A stretch of 64,000 nucleotides of DNA from Escallonia rubra (GCA_033065855.1 JAVXUO010002288.1:334358-398357); one strand, 5' to 3'; counted from the stretch's first letter, positions 21,463-33,560 are shown. Numbers and translations: made by a program. Notes: generated by a model not told the origin, from the letters alone.

Positions 21463-23125
21463 ATGGGTAGAATACGGGCTATTCGTGGCCGGGGTGGACG
21501 CCGAGCTGCCTCTTCCCCGGTGGGTCCCACCTCGTCATTACCCACTGATGATGAGGCACATAGTGCTCACGTACAGCAGACGGGGCCCCAGCTCCAGCTC
21601 TAGCCCTAGCCCCAGCCTCAGTCCTAGCCATTGCCCCAGATATCGCCCCAGCCAGACGCCAATTCCTCCCACACGCGCGTTGATTCTCTTTCTTCTGTGG
21701 GTTCTACCTCAGGTATAGTTGATAACGGTGTTTAGTCAATTTTCACTAGCCTTATATTTAAATTATATTTGAACTGTATTAATGTATGTGTTTTGTAGGA
21801 TCTCGACGAGGTCGTGGCCCGACACGCGGGGTACGCATCGACCCCCAGCGTAAACAGAGAGTTACACTCACCTAGGAGGGCCAGTAAGTAAAAAATATCA
21901 CATCATGCCTTATATTTAAATTTTTGGGTGTCTTAATTTATATTTGAACTGTATTAATGTATTTATTTACTTCTTTGGTAAGATCCTGAAGAATCAGGCG
22001 ACGACGAAGATCGGCGTTCTAGTGAAGGGCCGATTCTTCGAGCCACGGCTGTACTGGAAGGACTAGGATGCCGGGACGAGAGAGTCCCTATGGGAGGAGT
22101 GGCTGGTACGGTGAACTATTTTTTTCTGCGTTAATATTTGTGTAATTGGATGCCTTGTAGGAGGGGTTCACGTTTGACTCGCCTGATCAGCAGGCGCTGG
22201 GGCGGCAGGCCTTTTTTGCATATATCGGCAAGAATTACCGCGGATGGTAGTACGACGCACGGGACTGGGCGAAGAAGATGCTGCCCGAGGGTGCCCCGAT
22301 GACGGAGTTGAAGAAATATCCCCCACATCGAATATCTACTACTGTATGTGGGCAGATGATTGATCGGTGGGTTACGAATCTAGGCTGGGACGCCAAGAGT
22401 AAGAGCGGGCCCAAGAACAGACGTGAGAAAGATCCGATGCACACGGGGGGGTCGATGGCACACGACATCATCTGACACAAGAATGCAGTCAAGCACCCGG
22501 ACCTGGAGGAGGATGAGGTCGTAGCTCTGACGTATAATCAGATGCACGTGAGGAAGAAGGACAAGGACGAGGCGCACCGGGCGGGGGACTATGTTTCAGA
22601 TATTGCCCGGTGGATCGATGTAAGTTCGAGTCAATTCGTTTGCTTTTTGTCTTTATATTCAATGTTTATTGTGTTAATGCCCTAACATATCTTTAAATCA
22701 TTGTTTTTGCAGGCCTCAAATCATTGTTTTTGCAGTCTGGACAGCCATCAGCGTCCACTAGTACGAGTACGAGTACTGGGGTGTTGAAGGGATGGCTGGA
22801 TACACGGGAGGTCGTCAATCGGCAGAAAGGCCGCATACGCGGCCTGCCTAGCACGATTGCACGTGTCGTGATAGGAGCGTCCCCACCCCCCGCTGCCCAT
22901 CCACAAACACCGACTACGCAGCATCCGTTGGACGAGGAGGAGATCCAGCGCATTGTTACAGTGGTGTTCAGGATGATCAAGGAGTAGGATTAGCAGGGCA
23001 CTACGGCTGCACATGCCGAGCCGGCTCCGGATCAGCAGGTCCAGATCGGGGACTCGGCAACCCTTGATGAGCCCCCTCTCGTGCCCTCCCAGCTTGTACC
23101 CCCATCCCGCTCTCGTGCCCTCTAG
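21463..23125 (+). pseudogene. CACTA TnpA-like/Transposase_24 protein, decayed
   Basis: This is the second, DNA-binding type gene of a plant CACTA element. The ATG at 21463 opens MGRIRAIRGRGGRR, then a glutamine/proline-rich stretch. Later exon-like pieces read ILKNQATTKIGVL and KGRFFEPRLYWKD (about 21985-22107), EGFTFDSPDQQALGRQAFF (22161 on), WVTNLGWDAKSKSGPKNRR, KHPDLEEDEVVALTYNQMH, and near the end GRIRGLPSTIARVVIG. GT-AG borders are visible at several joins. At least eight in-frame stops are present. Nearly all are TAG where glutamine CAG is expected, plus a TGA where CGA would fit. The gene is dead but its exon layout is still readable. Confidence 0.8.
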
Positions 23126-23374
23126 GCTTGTACTCTTCTCCCCTCCCTTAACCGATTGTATCCGGTTCCCGACTTGTACATTTTATTTTTCATTATAGTA
23201 ATCATTTTTTTAAGTTATATATAGTTGTTTTGTGTCTGTTGTAAGGTTAAATAATTGATGATCGATAAGCAATTATTTAACCCTAATGTGCATTTGGGGA
23301 TTGTGCCTTGTTGTTAAAACTTGAATTTGATTACATGTTTGGGCATTAAAAAAATAAAAAATATATTTTTAAAA

Positions 23375-23785
23375 AAATTGACTTTTAGCGACAAATTCAT
23401 TCCGTCACTAAAGAGTATCCCTAAGTCTGCACTTTTACAACGGAATATTTCGTCGTTAAAAAGGACATTTAGCAACAGACCATCCGTCGCTAAAAAGTTC
23501 ATTCCGTCGCTAAATATTTACCGTATAAATTATTTTTGAAAAAAAAGAAAATAAATTAAAATACGTAAAATATAATTAGCGACAGAATTTCTGTCGCTAA
23601 TTAATGTATGAAGAAACCCGTCGCTGAAAGTCCAATATTAGACGATGGATTTTTGAAATTTCGTCCAATATTTAGTGACGGGTTTTTATACGAGGGACTT
23701 TTAGCGACGGTGTTTCCATCGCTAAAAATTTTAGCGACAGAATGTAGGCTTTTGACGACGAATTTTTCCGTCTCTAAAGGCCTTA
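23375..23785. repeat. Right subterminal repeat array of CACTA
   Basis: Multiple TTAGCGACGG/CCGTCGCTAAA-type words in both orientations just inside the right terminus, mirroring the left array. Confidence 0.8.
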
Positions 23786-23797
23786 TTTCTTGTAGTG

Positions 23798-24496
23798 GTG
23801 CGTGTGTGTGAGTGAGTCTGATTCAATCAATGTGTGTGTGTGTGTGTGTGTATGTGTGTGCACGTGCGCATATGTATGTGATTGTGGGTGAATTGAGTTC
23901 GTTAGTTCTGTGTGCGTGTGCGTGTGAGAGTGTGTATTCAATATGTGCGTGTATGTGCATGTGGCGTGTAATTCAATCAGAGTGTGTGCGCATACCCGCG
24001 CGTGTGACTGTTGGTGACTTGAATCAGTTAATGCGTGCATGCGTATGTGTTTGTGTAAAATCAAATTAAGTGTGTGTACGTGATTGCGTGTGTGAACAAA
24101 TTGGTGCTCGTGCTTGGTGGTCGGTGGTGATGCCATGGTTGTGCTTGATGGTTGGTGGTGGTGTTGGACTTGAAGGGAGAAGACCAAGAGGACAACGGGT
24201 AGGGGTGTTCTGTTAGAATAAAAAAAGGGAAAGAAAAACAATACGGCATATGTATAGAAAATTCAATACAAACAAAGGGATATGATCGTTTTTTGAACCA
24301 AAATGTTAAGTCCATATGTATTGCATCCTGTCAAAGGATGTATTTGATGTTTTTCATAAACAATAGGCACACGTATAATTACTCCCTAACTTCAATGGGT
24401 TAACTGATATCATCCCTCGATTTTAATGGACTTTGACTTGAAAGTTGAAGACGCCCTACTTACGTCTTTCTCTCCTATATTTTGAGAGGGAGAAAG
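23798..24496. repeat. (GT)n-rich host flank
   Basis: A clear (GT)n run at about 23831-23850 and further GTGTGCGTG-rich DNA to about 24110. It continues the TG-rich host sequence interrupted by the CACTA insertion. The rest, to 24491, shows no gene. GAAAG at 24492-24496 is the left copy of the possible LTR target duplication. Confidence 0.75.
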
Positions 24497-27400
24497 TGTA
24501 ACGCCCCGAATTTTCGGAGCGTTAATATCAAATAATCAGATTTAAAAAAGCCTTAAAATATCGAAATGGTTCCCCAAGTGGTCATTTAGAGCATGTACTA
24601 ATTAATCCCAAAGATACATCAATAAATGTCATAGCGGCCTAAAGCATTTATTTACTCCAAATTACTCTGACACGGAGTTCCAAAATAAATTTCAAATCCA
24701 CATAGGTCCTCCTATTGTACTTTCTAAAAAATAACCAAACTAAATGCAAAACTAAACTACTAATACTGATATAAAATTGCTAACTCCCAACGTACAGCTA
24801 GCCCCGCAATCCAGTCCCTTTTTTACTGATCACCTGAGAGGAAAACAATAAGGAAGTGAGCCAAATGCCCAGTAAGGTTGCTCAACGGACCAACCAAAAG
24901 GGATACAAAAAAATGTCTGAAGAACGAAATTTCGAAGGTACAAAACTTTAACGGAACAGATACGAGACAGAATTTTAAAGGGCCAAAATATATTTTCGTA
25001 CAAAGACAGAATTTCAAAATGTCGAAAATACATCCTTGTACAGAGACAGACACCAGAGAGCCATTCAGAATAAAGTCACACTTGCCATCACTGACACGTG
25101 GAACCAGGTTCAGAAAATAAGATCGCGATTTCTAGGTCATCACACTGAGCTAGCACACGTTCCAATACACGTGAATAAGTCAGAAACTGATAGTCACATA
25201 CACTGTGACATGACTCATAGAGTTTCCTATAAATGTGTTCAATAAGCTCGACGAGACACCAAAATAAAAGTTTCCGATGTAAACTAATGGGTCATATACA
25301 ACTCGTGGCCCGTTGCTCATAATAAATCACGCATAAGATACACAAAGTTATTTCTAGAAGTTTAATAGATGTTTACAAACAATTCAAGCAGAGTATTGAG
25401 ATAATTTTAGAACGCACTCAGAAATATAATTATATCAAAAAGAACAAAATTACGAATTAAACGGAAGTTGAATCAACCAAATTAGAGCTTGTTTAAATAA
25501 ATTACGGGGTATAATCAACCAGGTGATGAACTACATGGCAATGACTAAGAATCAAATTCATGGTAATGAAAGGATCAACATGATGAATCATGTATGATAA
25601 ATAGAATGGAGTAAAGGTCATGCATGTAAAGAAAGGTCTATTGGGCAGCTAGAGCATTAGAAGAATAATTCCCCAACAGGCCTAAATGACATTGTACAGA
25701 GTAGCATGAGGTCTTCCAACTAGCACGCAAAACGGGACAAAACCTGTGACGTAATGAAAGGCTTCCGATTGAAACAAAAACAACAAATTTTTCTAGAGTA
25801 GATGGTGAACAATAGACCTGGCAAAAATCGAATCGTACCCGCGGGTAGAACCGTACCTGGTCAAATATCCCGGGTACGGGTACATGTTTTGAATACCTGT
25901 CGAAAACAGACCCGTACCCGAATCGATCCATAATTTTCGGGTCGGATACGGGTTACCCGACCTACCCGAATTGTTCACTATATATAAGTGCTAGAATGCT
26001 AGGGTTTCATACTTTCAGTCATTTCTCTCATCTTCCTCATCGGCGCCGCTCCTCTTTCTCTCTCTCACGACGTCCCTCTCCACTTCCCTCTTTCTTTGAA
26101 CTCTCTCGTCTCACCCACCATGCCACCATGATCAGATCTGTCTCTCGCTCTCGCCCAACATCGATCCACCGACGACCGCATCTCTCTCAGCCTCGCTCTC
26201 TATCTCTCACTCCCACCCACCGTCCACCAGAGTCAGATGTCTCTTAGTCTCAGACCCTTCTCTCTTATTCTCACGCCGCCTCAGTCATCTCTGATGTCGT
26301 CGCAGCCCCTCCCACTCGGAGATCTACCACAAACCGGCACTCTGTGTTAACCCTCACCCTAACAAGGCCACCGTTGACCGCCACCTAGCGTCAGATCTGC
26401 AGCCGCTGCCACTCTCTCTCTCTCTATCTCTCACCCTCACTTTACTCCTCTCAGATCTGCGATCGCCACTCTTTCTCTATCCTTCATCCTCACTCTGTCA
26501 ATCTCCTTTCGCAGCAGATCGGCCGCCGACGGCAACCAATCTTCCATTCCACCGCGGATCGTGAAGTTCACATCCCCACCATCGCTGTTCACTGCCGTTC
26601 GACACGAAGTTCTGCAAGGAATTAAAGATTTCATTTTGGATTATTTGCTTGATGTAATTTTGTATCTTTGTTGAAATTTAGTTGTTGTATTTTGGATTAT
26701 TAGTGGGAAATTGGGATTGCATATCTGTTAAAAATCGAACTTGTTTTATTTTGGATTCTGGGTGGGGAATGGATTATGGATCTATGGTGTATTTTACATG
26801 TCATTTGATATAATTTTTATTTTTTGTGGAATTGAAATCTAACAACTATTAAAAATAAGAAACATGTTATCTAGCTGAAAAACAGTTAAAGAAACGAAAA
26901 GGAAAAAAAAGTTGGCTTACAAGTTGGTAGTTTATCAAAATGTAATAACTAAATTCTGTTTATTAAAAAAATAAGAAATTTAATTATTTACCCGCGGGTA
27001 ATACCCGATCCGTAAGGGTAGGGTACGGGCATTGAAAATGACTATCCGCAAAAAAATGGGTAAAATTTATCCGACCCGGTTTTATCCGTACTCGACCGGG
27101 TATTACCCGTATCCGACGGGTATACCCGTTTGCCGGGTCTAGTGAACAACATAGACATAGGCGTACAAGATATTGGCAGTTTCCAGGAGGCAACTGAAAA
27201 GTAAGCAATTGACCAATACAATTAAAGAAACCGATCTGCAGTGCATCGAAAACCAAGGAAGCAAAAAATTTAAAGAGGAAAAAGACGAATTTCTAATTTA
27301 TGCAAAAAGGAGTGCGCCATAAGGAGAAGTGCACGGAACTAAAACGCAAAAGGATTCAACTTCGAAACAATTAATCGAACTTAACGAAAATTTGGATCTT

Positions 27401-27979
27401 CAAAATCCTTACAAATATTGAATTGATCAGTCCAACGCTGATTCGAATTTCAAAAATAATAACCTTTACCTTCAATTGCACAAATCAACTCCAAGTTTTG
27501 ATCTTCTCAAACAAATTGTATCAAATACCCTAATATAAAAATAACCAAATTTCAATTGGACTTGTTTCTTATCGTGAATTTCAATCCCAAAATTAAAAAT
27601 ATATTCTTACCTCAAAGTGACGATCACAATCTCAAATCGTCTCTTTCAAAAGATGTTTTGGAGGCTCTGAAGTTTCTCCTACTCCTAGCAATGTACGTAA
27701 GTCATTATATATTAAACAACTAGAATTTCAAAAATACCCATTAAGTCCCCAAAGCTCTCGAACTTTATAAATAGGTCAAATTAAAGCCTAAATTTAAATT
27801 GCATCACCTAATCCAAAAAGTATAATTAACCCACTTTCTGAAAACAAAAATCTGATTGTTTCTTAGATGCAAGCACTAAGAAATTTTTTTTTTTTTTTTT
27901 TAAGAAACGCCCTTAAAGACATAAGTTAAATTTAGGAATTTTTTTATTTTTAGCAGATTTAAATATTTGGGATTTAACA
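24497..27979. mobile_element. Probable solo LTR, split by a hAT element
   Basis: The left end begins TGTAACGCCCCGAATTTTCG, a start typical of plant gypsy-type LTRs. The right end finishes TTTAACA and is followed by GAAAG (27980-27984), matching GAAAG at 24492-24496, a 5-bp target duplication. Removing the nested hAT element and its duplication leaves about 2.15 kb, a plausible LTR length. No internal retrotransposon genes lie next to it. A 5-bp match with TG...CA ends can occur by chance, so the right boundary is tentative. Confidence 0.45.
25813..27141. mobile_element. Non-autonomous hAT element, 1.33 kb
   Basis: Ends TAGACCTGGCAAAAATCG (left) and, in reverse, TAGACCCGGCAAACGGG (right). The exact 8-bp target duplication GTGAACAA lies at 25805-25812 and 27142-27149. 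Both subterminal regions are packed with CGGGTA/TACCCG words in both orientations. No transposase is encoded. The middle (about 25996-26640) is a CT-rich, GC-richer stretch like a transcribed leader, followed by an AT-rich intron-like part. This suggests internal deletion of a larger element. Confidence 0.9.
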
Positions 27980-27984
27980 GAAAG

Positions 27985-28287
27985 AAAGAGACCGAGGGTA
28001 ATTAAAGATGCCGTTATGATTTAGGATTCACTACGTGGTCAAACTGGTGCAATTCCTAGAACAAGTTTTTGGAATCTCTCAATCAATCATGACTTAAAGT
28101 ATATGTATAATGAGAATCTTTTGCTTATAAGTATCGATCTTTGGCTCGTCCTTTTTTGGGGTTAGATATATTACGAGGGAAAAAGAAAATTTATTCCAGC
28201 AGATGCTGGTTCTGCCCTTGCTAAAGCTAGACATACCTTTTAAGTTCTTAGCTTGGAACTTGTGTTCTGGAGGGTATATAAAGTGCA
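27985..28287. other. Short intergenic stretch
   Basis: Host DNA between the LTR and the Mutator-like element. No gene recognised. Confidence 0.4.
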
Positions 28288-28297
28288 TATGATATTT

Positions 28298-28375
28298 GGG
28301 TAAATTACACTAAAACCCCCTGAGGTTTTACATAATTACACTTCACTACCGCTATCTTTAAAAATTACACTCCGC
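28298..28375 (+). repeat. MULE left terminal inverted repeat
   Basis: 78 bp, pairing with 34060-34137 with one mismatch (position 46 of the repeat). Confidence 0.93.
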
Positions 28376-28646
28376 CCCCTAAGGTTTGTACCCGCATTAT
28401 ACACAACTACACAGATTTAACGGCCCGTCCAACTCCGTGAGGAGATTCCCTGACATACTCTTTTATGCAATTTTCATACCCAAAATACCCCCCCTTTGTC
28501 ATTTACTCCCTTGTGTGATCTTCTTGTAATGTGGGTTTTTACATAATTTCAGCCAACTCCACAGCAGCTTCTTCCTTTCCTTCACCTTCTGCTCATGCCC
28601 TTTTATCCCTAAAGTAAAATCAGACCCATCAATTTAAGGGGTAACA

Positions 28647-28976
28647 ATGTCTTGGTCAGAAAGTAATGAAGAGTGGTTGGATCTAAGGTTTAGGTACAAG
28701 AATTGTTGGTGTAGAAAGAGGGCAAACTTGAGGATTGTTGAATCTGATGAGAAGCCAAGTAAAGGTAAGTTGTTCTTCTCTTGTGCAAGTGGTGGATGTA
28801 AAATGTTCACTTGGTGCACACCTGATAGAGCAACAATGAAGCCAAGTGGAAGGTTAATGAAATGTTCATCTGAGTTTTCTGAAGAGATTCAAAGGCCCGA
28901 GATCAATGAAGAGGCAAAGATGCACTTTTTTTTATGGAAATGGAGTTGTAACAGGTCAAAAATTACAGTTGATTGA
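28647..28976 (+). CDS. GRF-type zinc-finger ORF carried by MULE
   Basis: A 109-residue open frame starting at the ATG at 28647. Residues 20-58 form a GRF-type zinc finger: C-W-C at 20-22, then LFFSC (C46), GGC (C51) and MFTWC. GRF domains bind single-stranded DNA or RNA in proteins such as topoisomerase III and APE2, and short GRF proteins are common in plant genomes. It lies about 270 bp inside the left inverted repeat and points inward, opposite to the transposase gene that starts from the right end. The frame ends in ITVD; a downstream stretch (about 28980-29125) could be a lost C-terminal extension. Whether it acts in transposition, as the second gene (mudrB) of maize MuDR does, or is a captured host gene is not decidable here. 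Confidence 0.65.
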   Translation: MSWSESNEEWLDLRFRYKNCWCRKRANLRIVESDEKPSKGKLFFSCASGGCKMFTWCTPDRATMKPSGRLMKCSSEFSEEIQRPEINEEAKMHFFLWKWSCNRSKITVD

Positions 28977-30100
28977 AGCTAATCAGGCAATGCTGAAGTT
29001 GTTGGTTATTTCTTCTCTAATTTCCTTATGGATGTGTATTATGGTGATGTTTTTTGTTGTCCGCAAATGAGGAATTTGGGTGTGTGTTTATGTACTGCAA
29101 GTAATGTGGGCTTCATTTTCCTTTCCAGAGCTCTTTTGTAATATTTTGTAATGACTTTGTATGAAGAAGGTGAATGAATGTGATTTTCTAGGGTTTTCTC
29201 TGTATGGCCTTCTCTGATCTTTTTCGTCATGGGAGCTCAGTGTAATTAATGCAAACCTCATGGGAGTTCTGTGTAATTTGAAAAGTAACTATTTTTGCGC
29301 ATGACATGCTGTGGATGAATATGATGCATGAATTGTTGAATTGGAGTGACCTTTCTGAAAAACAGCAAATCTGGACATGATCAAACACCCTGCTCAAAAC
29401 TAGTGAACAAACAAACTGCACCCAAATCATGCCAGGGTATCACCAACATATTGCAACCAACTCCATAAACAAAATGCACCACCACAGCAGTATGCACCAA
29501 CACAGTGCAACCCACTGCTGTATTGCAACACACTGCATAAACTCAATGCAACAGACCAAATGAAGACAACCAAGTGCAACAAATCAAATACACAAACACA
29601 TTGCACCAAACTGCAGTGTGCACACAAACTAATTGGTAAATTACAAAAAGCACTGAGATTTAATACAACCATGGTTTCATTATCCAAAAATAGACAGTTT
29701 ACATCATCCCCAAGATCTAAGCTTACATAATCCAAACTTGTGCATGTGTTGACTGTAACCTAAACTTTACAAAGTGTACACATTGTCTATCAACATATTT
29801 GGGACCTAAAGCTAACATATTCCTTGGACTTCAACTTCAAAAACTTGTATGTAGTCACAAGGTATTCACAATTTCTTCATTCAGCTTCGCAAAATAATCT
29901 TCACAATATCTTCAGTTAGCTTCACAAAATAATCTTCAATCTATCTTCAACTAGCTTCACAAAATAATCATCATTCACAGCTTCACAAAATAATCTTCAA
30001 TCTGTCTTCAACTAGCTTCACAAAAGAATCTTCATTCACAGCTTCACAAAAGTCATTTCATATCTACAAATACCCTTACCCTTCTCTGCAGCTTCAAGGC
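28977..30100. repeat. Repeat-rich non-coding middle of MULE
   Basis: From about 29400 to 29620 there is a degenerate array around TGCAACCCACTGC/GCAACACACTGCA. From about 29860 to 30060 there is a tandem array around CTTCACAAAATAATCTTCA. Minus-strand open frames across the first array are by-products of the repeat. No gene is seen between the GRF ORF and the end of the transposase. Confidence 0.75.
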
Positions 30101-30232
30101 TGTGACTCCTGGGTTTGAGCCACCACCTCAGGTCCTCCCTGTTAAAAAAAACAGATTGGGAAAACTTGAGGAAAAAAATAATAAGTTAAAGTCTGAAAAA
30201 CAAGTAAAAGAAATCAGTGGTTACCTGCTCAT

Positions 30233-32729
30233 TCATGCTAACTTGGCTGCACCCAATCTGGCGGCGCCCAGCTTCGCTGCCTCTGCCTGGATGGCCCCTA
30301 CCTTGACTGCCCATACCTTGCCTCCCCCCCTCACTGGTCTTGCAACATTGGCATTTCTATTACTTCCCACTGGTGCCCGTTGGTAGGTCCTTTTATTATG
30401 CCCAAATTGCTTACAATTTCCACACTTCAGAGTGCATGACCTTTTTCCTTCCCTAGCAGGTTCATCATCTGCCCTCTTCCTTTCCTTTCTTGGTCTTCCA
30501 TGTAACCTCCTAAAAGGGGGAGGTTGCAAAGGATCCCCTGGAGCTGCCTCCTAGCTGGTCACATCATGCAATGGGCGCATAACATGACCATAAGCTTTCA
30601 AATAAGTATCCCCGCTGTAGCACCTATCCACAAACTCAACCACATTCAATCTCCTGGTGTTGATGCATGATGCTGCATGCTTGCAAGGTATGCATGTAAG
30701 ATCCCAAACCCTACAACAACAACTTCTCCTCACTAAGTTCACAACATGCACCTTCCCAAGGTCAGATACCTCAAACTCTGTACCCCCAGAACCCATGACT
30801 ATTTTACAGCACCTAGATTCAGCAACTGCCAGTTTGCATTTCTTCATTATCCTTGGAGTTACTACTTCTTCCCAAGAAGCAGCCTTTTCAAACCTTTCAT
30901 GTACCTTTACCATCAGCCTAGTTCTAATGTGATCAATCATGGATAGCACAGGTTTTCCCCTCAATTTCCCTAGCCAGTTGTTGAAGGACTCCACCACATT
31001 ACTGGTTACCTGGTCATTCTTAACAGCAGGGTCAAATGTATACCTAGCCCAGCTCTCTACTTTATGACCTTTTAACCACTCAGCTGCTTCTGGTGACAAG
31101 TCTTCCATCTGTCTCATAGCTAGCTTAAAGTCATCCACATTGTATGCCTTGGCAGCAGACCAAAAATAGCTTTTAAGCTTCATGCCAGTGTATCTAGACC
31201 TAAAATTGCAGAAAAGATGCCTACAACACCTTCTATGAGTTGCATGTGGTATAATGTCTGCTAGGGCAATCTCAATACCCTTTTGTCCATCAGACATGAT
31301 CACCCATGGCTTTGGATCAGGACCATCACCTATGATGGTATAAAGGTGATGTAGGAAAAACCTCCAACTCTGTGTGTTCTCACTCTCAACAACAGCAAAT
31401 CCCATCTAAGCCCACAGCTAAAAATAATACACCTCCATAAGGCCTTTTAAGATGGCATCCATCAACTGCAAGAAATGGCCTACAACCATCCTTAAAGCCA
31501 TTTTGCACAGCTGCAAATGAAAAGAACAGCCTATGGAAGTGAGGCAAATCCAGGTTAGGTTGAACTCTTTGAGTTTCAAGCTTGAACAAGCTCCCAGGGT
31601 TAGTCTTCATCACCTCATGCCCATACATCCACAGCTTCTTATATGACTCAGCATGAGACCCCTCAATCTTTTCTAGTGCCTTCTTTTTTGCCCTGTACAA
31701 CTGCATTCTATGGGCCTCTACACCATAGTTTTCTAGCAAAAGCTCTTGCAGCCCATTTATGGTAATATCAGGATTTCCCCTAATGTGCCCAAGCAGCTTC
31801 TGTGCAATCCAAGTGGAATTGGCCTCCTTGTTAGTAATGCCCATTACACAAGAATGTTCAGGACCTAAGCTCTTGATTTTGTAATTTTTACCATTAGGAA
31901 TAGGTGATGCAAATATCCTCCAACTACATCCAGGATTGCAACAGTGGGCAGCAACCCTGTTCTTTTCATTCCTATCTCTGACCAGCTTAAACCCAGTCTG
32001 AATACAATAATCCCTCAGAGTATTCCTAAAATGATTGACATCTTCAAACAACAAACCCTTGTACAGTTGAATAGTTTCAGCTGGACGATGTTCAAATAGC
32101 TCTCTCCTCATATATTTGTCTACATTTACTACTTCAACATCCATGTTATCATTACTCTTGTACATAGGATTTTCATCGTCACAGTTGGACAACTCATGTT
32201 CACTTAATTGATCATCCTCTGTCACAGGCTCTTCATCACTTGCCTCTTCATCAGTCTCACTTAATTCTTCCCTTAATTCCCAATCATTATCCTCAGAATC
32301 AGAATCATCACTAGTGTGGTGCCACTCCTCCTCACTGCCATCTTCACTCTACCTCTCAGCTGCCCTACTACTCCCAGGTCTACCGTCATTTCTAGTAGCT
32401 GCCTGTACACTTGGTTCTGGATCAGTAACTACTGTAGGCTCTACCCGACCTGTGTCTACGAACACCTGAATCTCCTATGAATTCTCATACAGCGCAAACA
32501 TGTAAAGTAAGGACCTATCAGATGTTATTTCTTCCCTGACATTGGTTCCAGGCAAAGTATAGTATAGGGTAATAACTATACCTAAACTAGAGGGGAGGTC
32601 TTTCAACATAAGATCATTTACATCGGTAAGCAGATCCATATAGCTGTATCTGTCAGGATCCACATCAGCTATGCTATCAACAATGTTACAGTAGTGGACC
32701 CTCAGTTCATATATCCTTTCAGTGCCCAT
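30233..32729 (-). pseudogene. MULE transposase (MURA type), decayed
   Basis: Mutator-type DDE transposase on the minus strand. In order it has a PB1-like N-terminal domain (from ATG 32729; DPDRYSYMDLLTDVNDLM), an acidic linker, a DUF/zinc-binding region (CCNPGCSWRIFAS ... HSC), and the catalytic core with FLAVDGCHLK (first D), VIMSDGQKGIE (second D) and VVESFNNWL (E). Then come a SWIM zinc finger (CCCRVWDL ... PCKHA), a basic GRPRKERKR stretch and a CCHC knuckle (CGNCKQFGHNKRTY) whose last cysteine is replaced by tyrosine. Disruptions are stops at 32475 and about 32350 in the linker, a small deletion with frame change near 31390-31405 between the first two catalytic blocks, and a TAG at 30551. 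The gene is not functional, but all domains remain readable, consistent with recent decay. Confidence 0.9.
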
Positions 32730-32749
32730 TCTGTAGTACAAGGAAAAAT

Positions 32750-33560
32750 AATTAGGGGTTAAATTAGGGCTACAATTAGGGCATTCAATTTAGGGTTCAT
32801 CAGCTGGGGCTAAGTGAATTAGGATATTCAATTAGGGTTCAATTTGTTCAATTAGAGTACAATTGGTACAATTAGGGTTCAATTGGTTCAATTAAGGTCC
32901 AATTAGGGTTCAATTTGTTCAATTAGAGTTCAATGGGTTCAATTAGGGTCCAATTAGGGTTCAATTTGTTCAATTAGAGTTCAATGGGTTCAATTAGGGT
33001 TCAATTTGTTCAATTAGGGTTCAATTAAGGTCCAATTTGTTCAATTAGAGTTCAATTGGTTCAATTAGGTTTCTATTTGTTCAATTAGGGTCCAATTAGG
33101 GTTCAATTAGAGTTCAATTGGTTCAATTAGGGTCATTTTGTTCAATTAAGGTTCATTTAGGGTTCAATTTGTTCAATTGGTTCAATTAGGGTTCAATTGG
33201 TTACATTACGGTTCAATTATGGTTCAATTAGAGTTCAATTGGTTCGATTACGGTTCAATTAGGGTTCAATTTGTTCAATTACGGTCCAATTAGGGTTCAA
33301 TTGGTTCAATTACGGTTCAATTGGTTACATTACGGTTCAATTATGGTTCAATTAGAGTTCAATTGGTTCACTTACGATCCAATTAGGGTTCAATTGGTTC
33401 AATTAGGGTTCAATTGGTTACATTACGGTTCAATTAGGGTTCAATTGGTTACATTACGGTTCAATTATGGTTCAATTAGAGTTCATTTGGTTCAATTACG
33501 GTCCAATTAGGGTTCAAAATGTGTCTACGTGAATTAGGGCCTAAATCAGGGTCCAATTAC
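32750..33560. repeat. TTCAATTAGGG minisatellite array, about 800 bp
   Basis: A dense array of 8-14 bp words based on GGTTCAATTAGGGTTCAATT, with variants GGTCC, ACGG, TACATT and AGAG. It lies immediately upstream of the transposase start, inside the MULE. Higher-order repeats of about 40-60 bp are visible. Open frames across it are repeat artefacts. Confidence 0.92.

Larger units (their letters stand above)
17344..23797 (+). mobile_element. CACTA (En/Spm) transposon, 6.45 kb
   Basis: The left end starts CACTACAAGAAAGCAAGG. The right end, in reverse, starts CACTACAAGAAATAAGG. A 3-bp target duplication GTG flanks it (17341-17343 and 23798-23800). Both ends carry many subterminal copies of TTTTAGCGACGG-like words in both orientations (about 17375-17690 and 23375-23780), the usual transposase-binding arrays of this superfamily. 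The interior has two decayed transposase-type genes on the plus strand and, at the left, a piece of a host glutamate receptor-like gene on the minus strand. Confidence 0.95.

Noticed and set aside
23783..24241. 152-codon minus-strand frame rich in histidine and threonine
   Set aside because: It is the translation of a (GT)n/(CA)n-rich tract and has no recognisable fold.
29427..29735. 102-codon minus-strand frame rich in cysteine, considered as a secreted peptide gene
   Set aside because: It is produced by the TGCAAC-type tandem array inside the MULE; cysteine spacing follows the DNA repeat.
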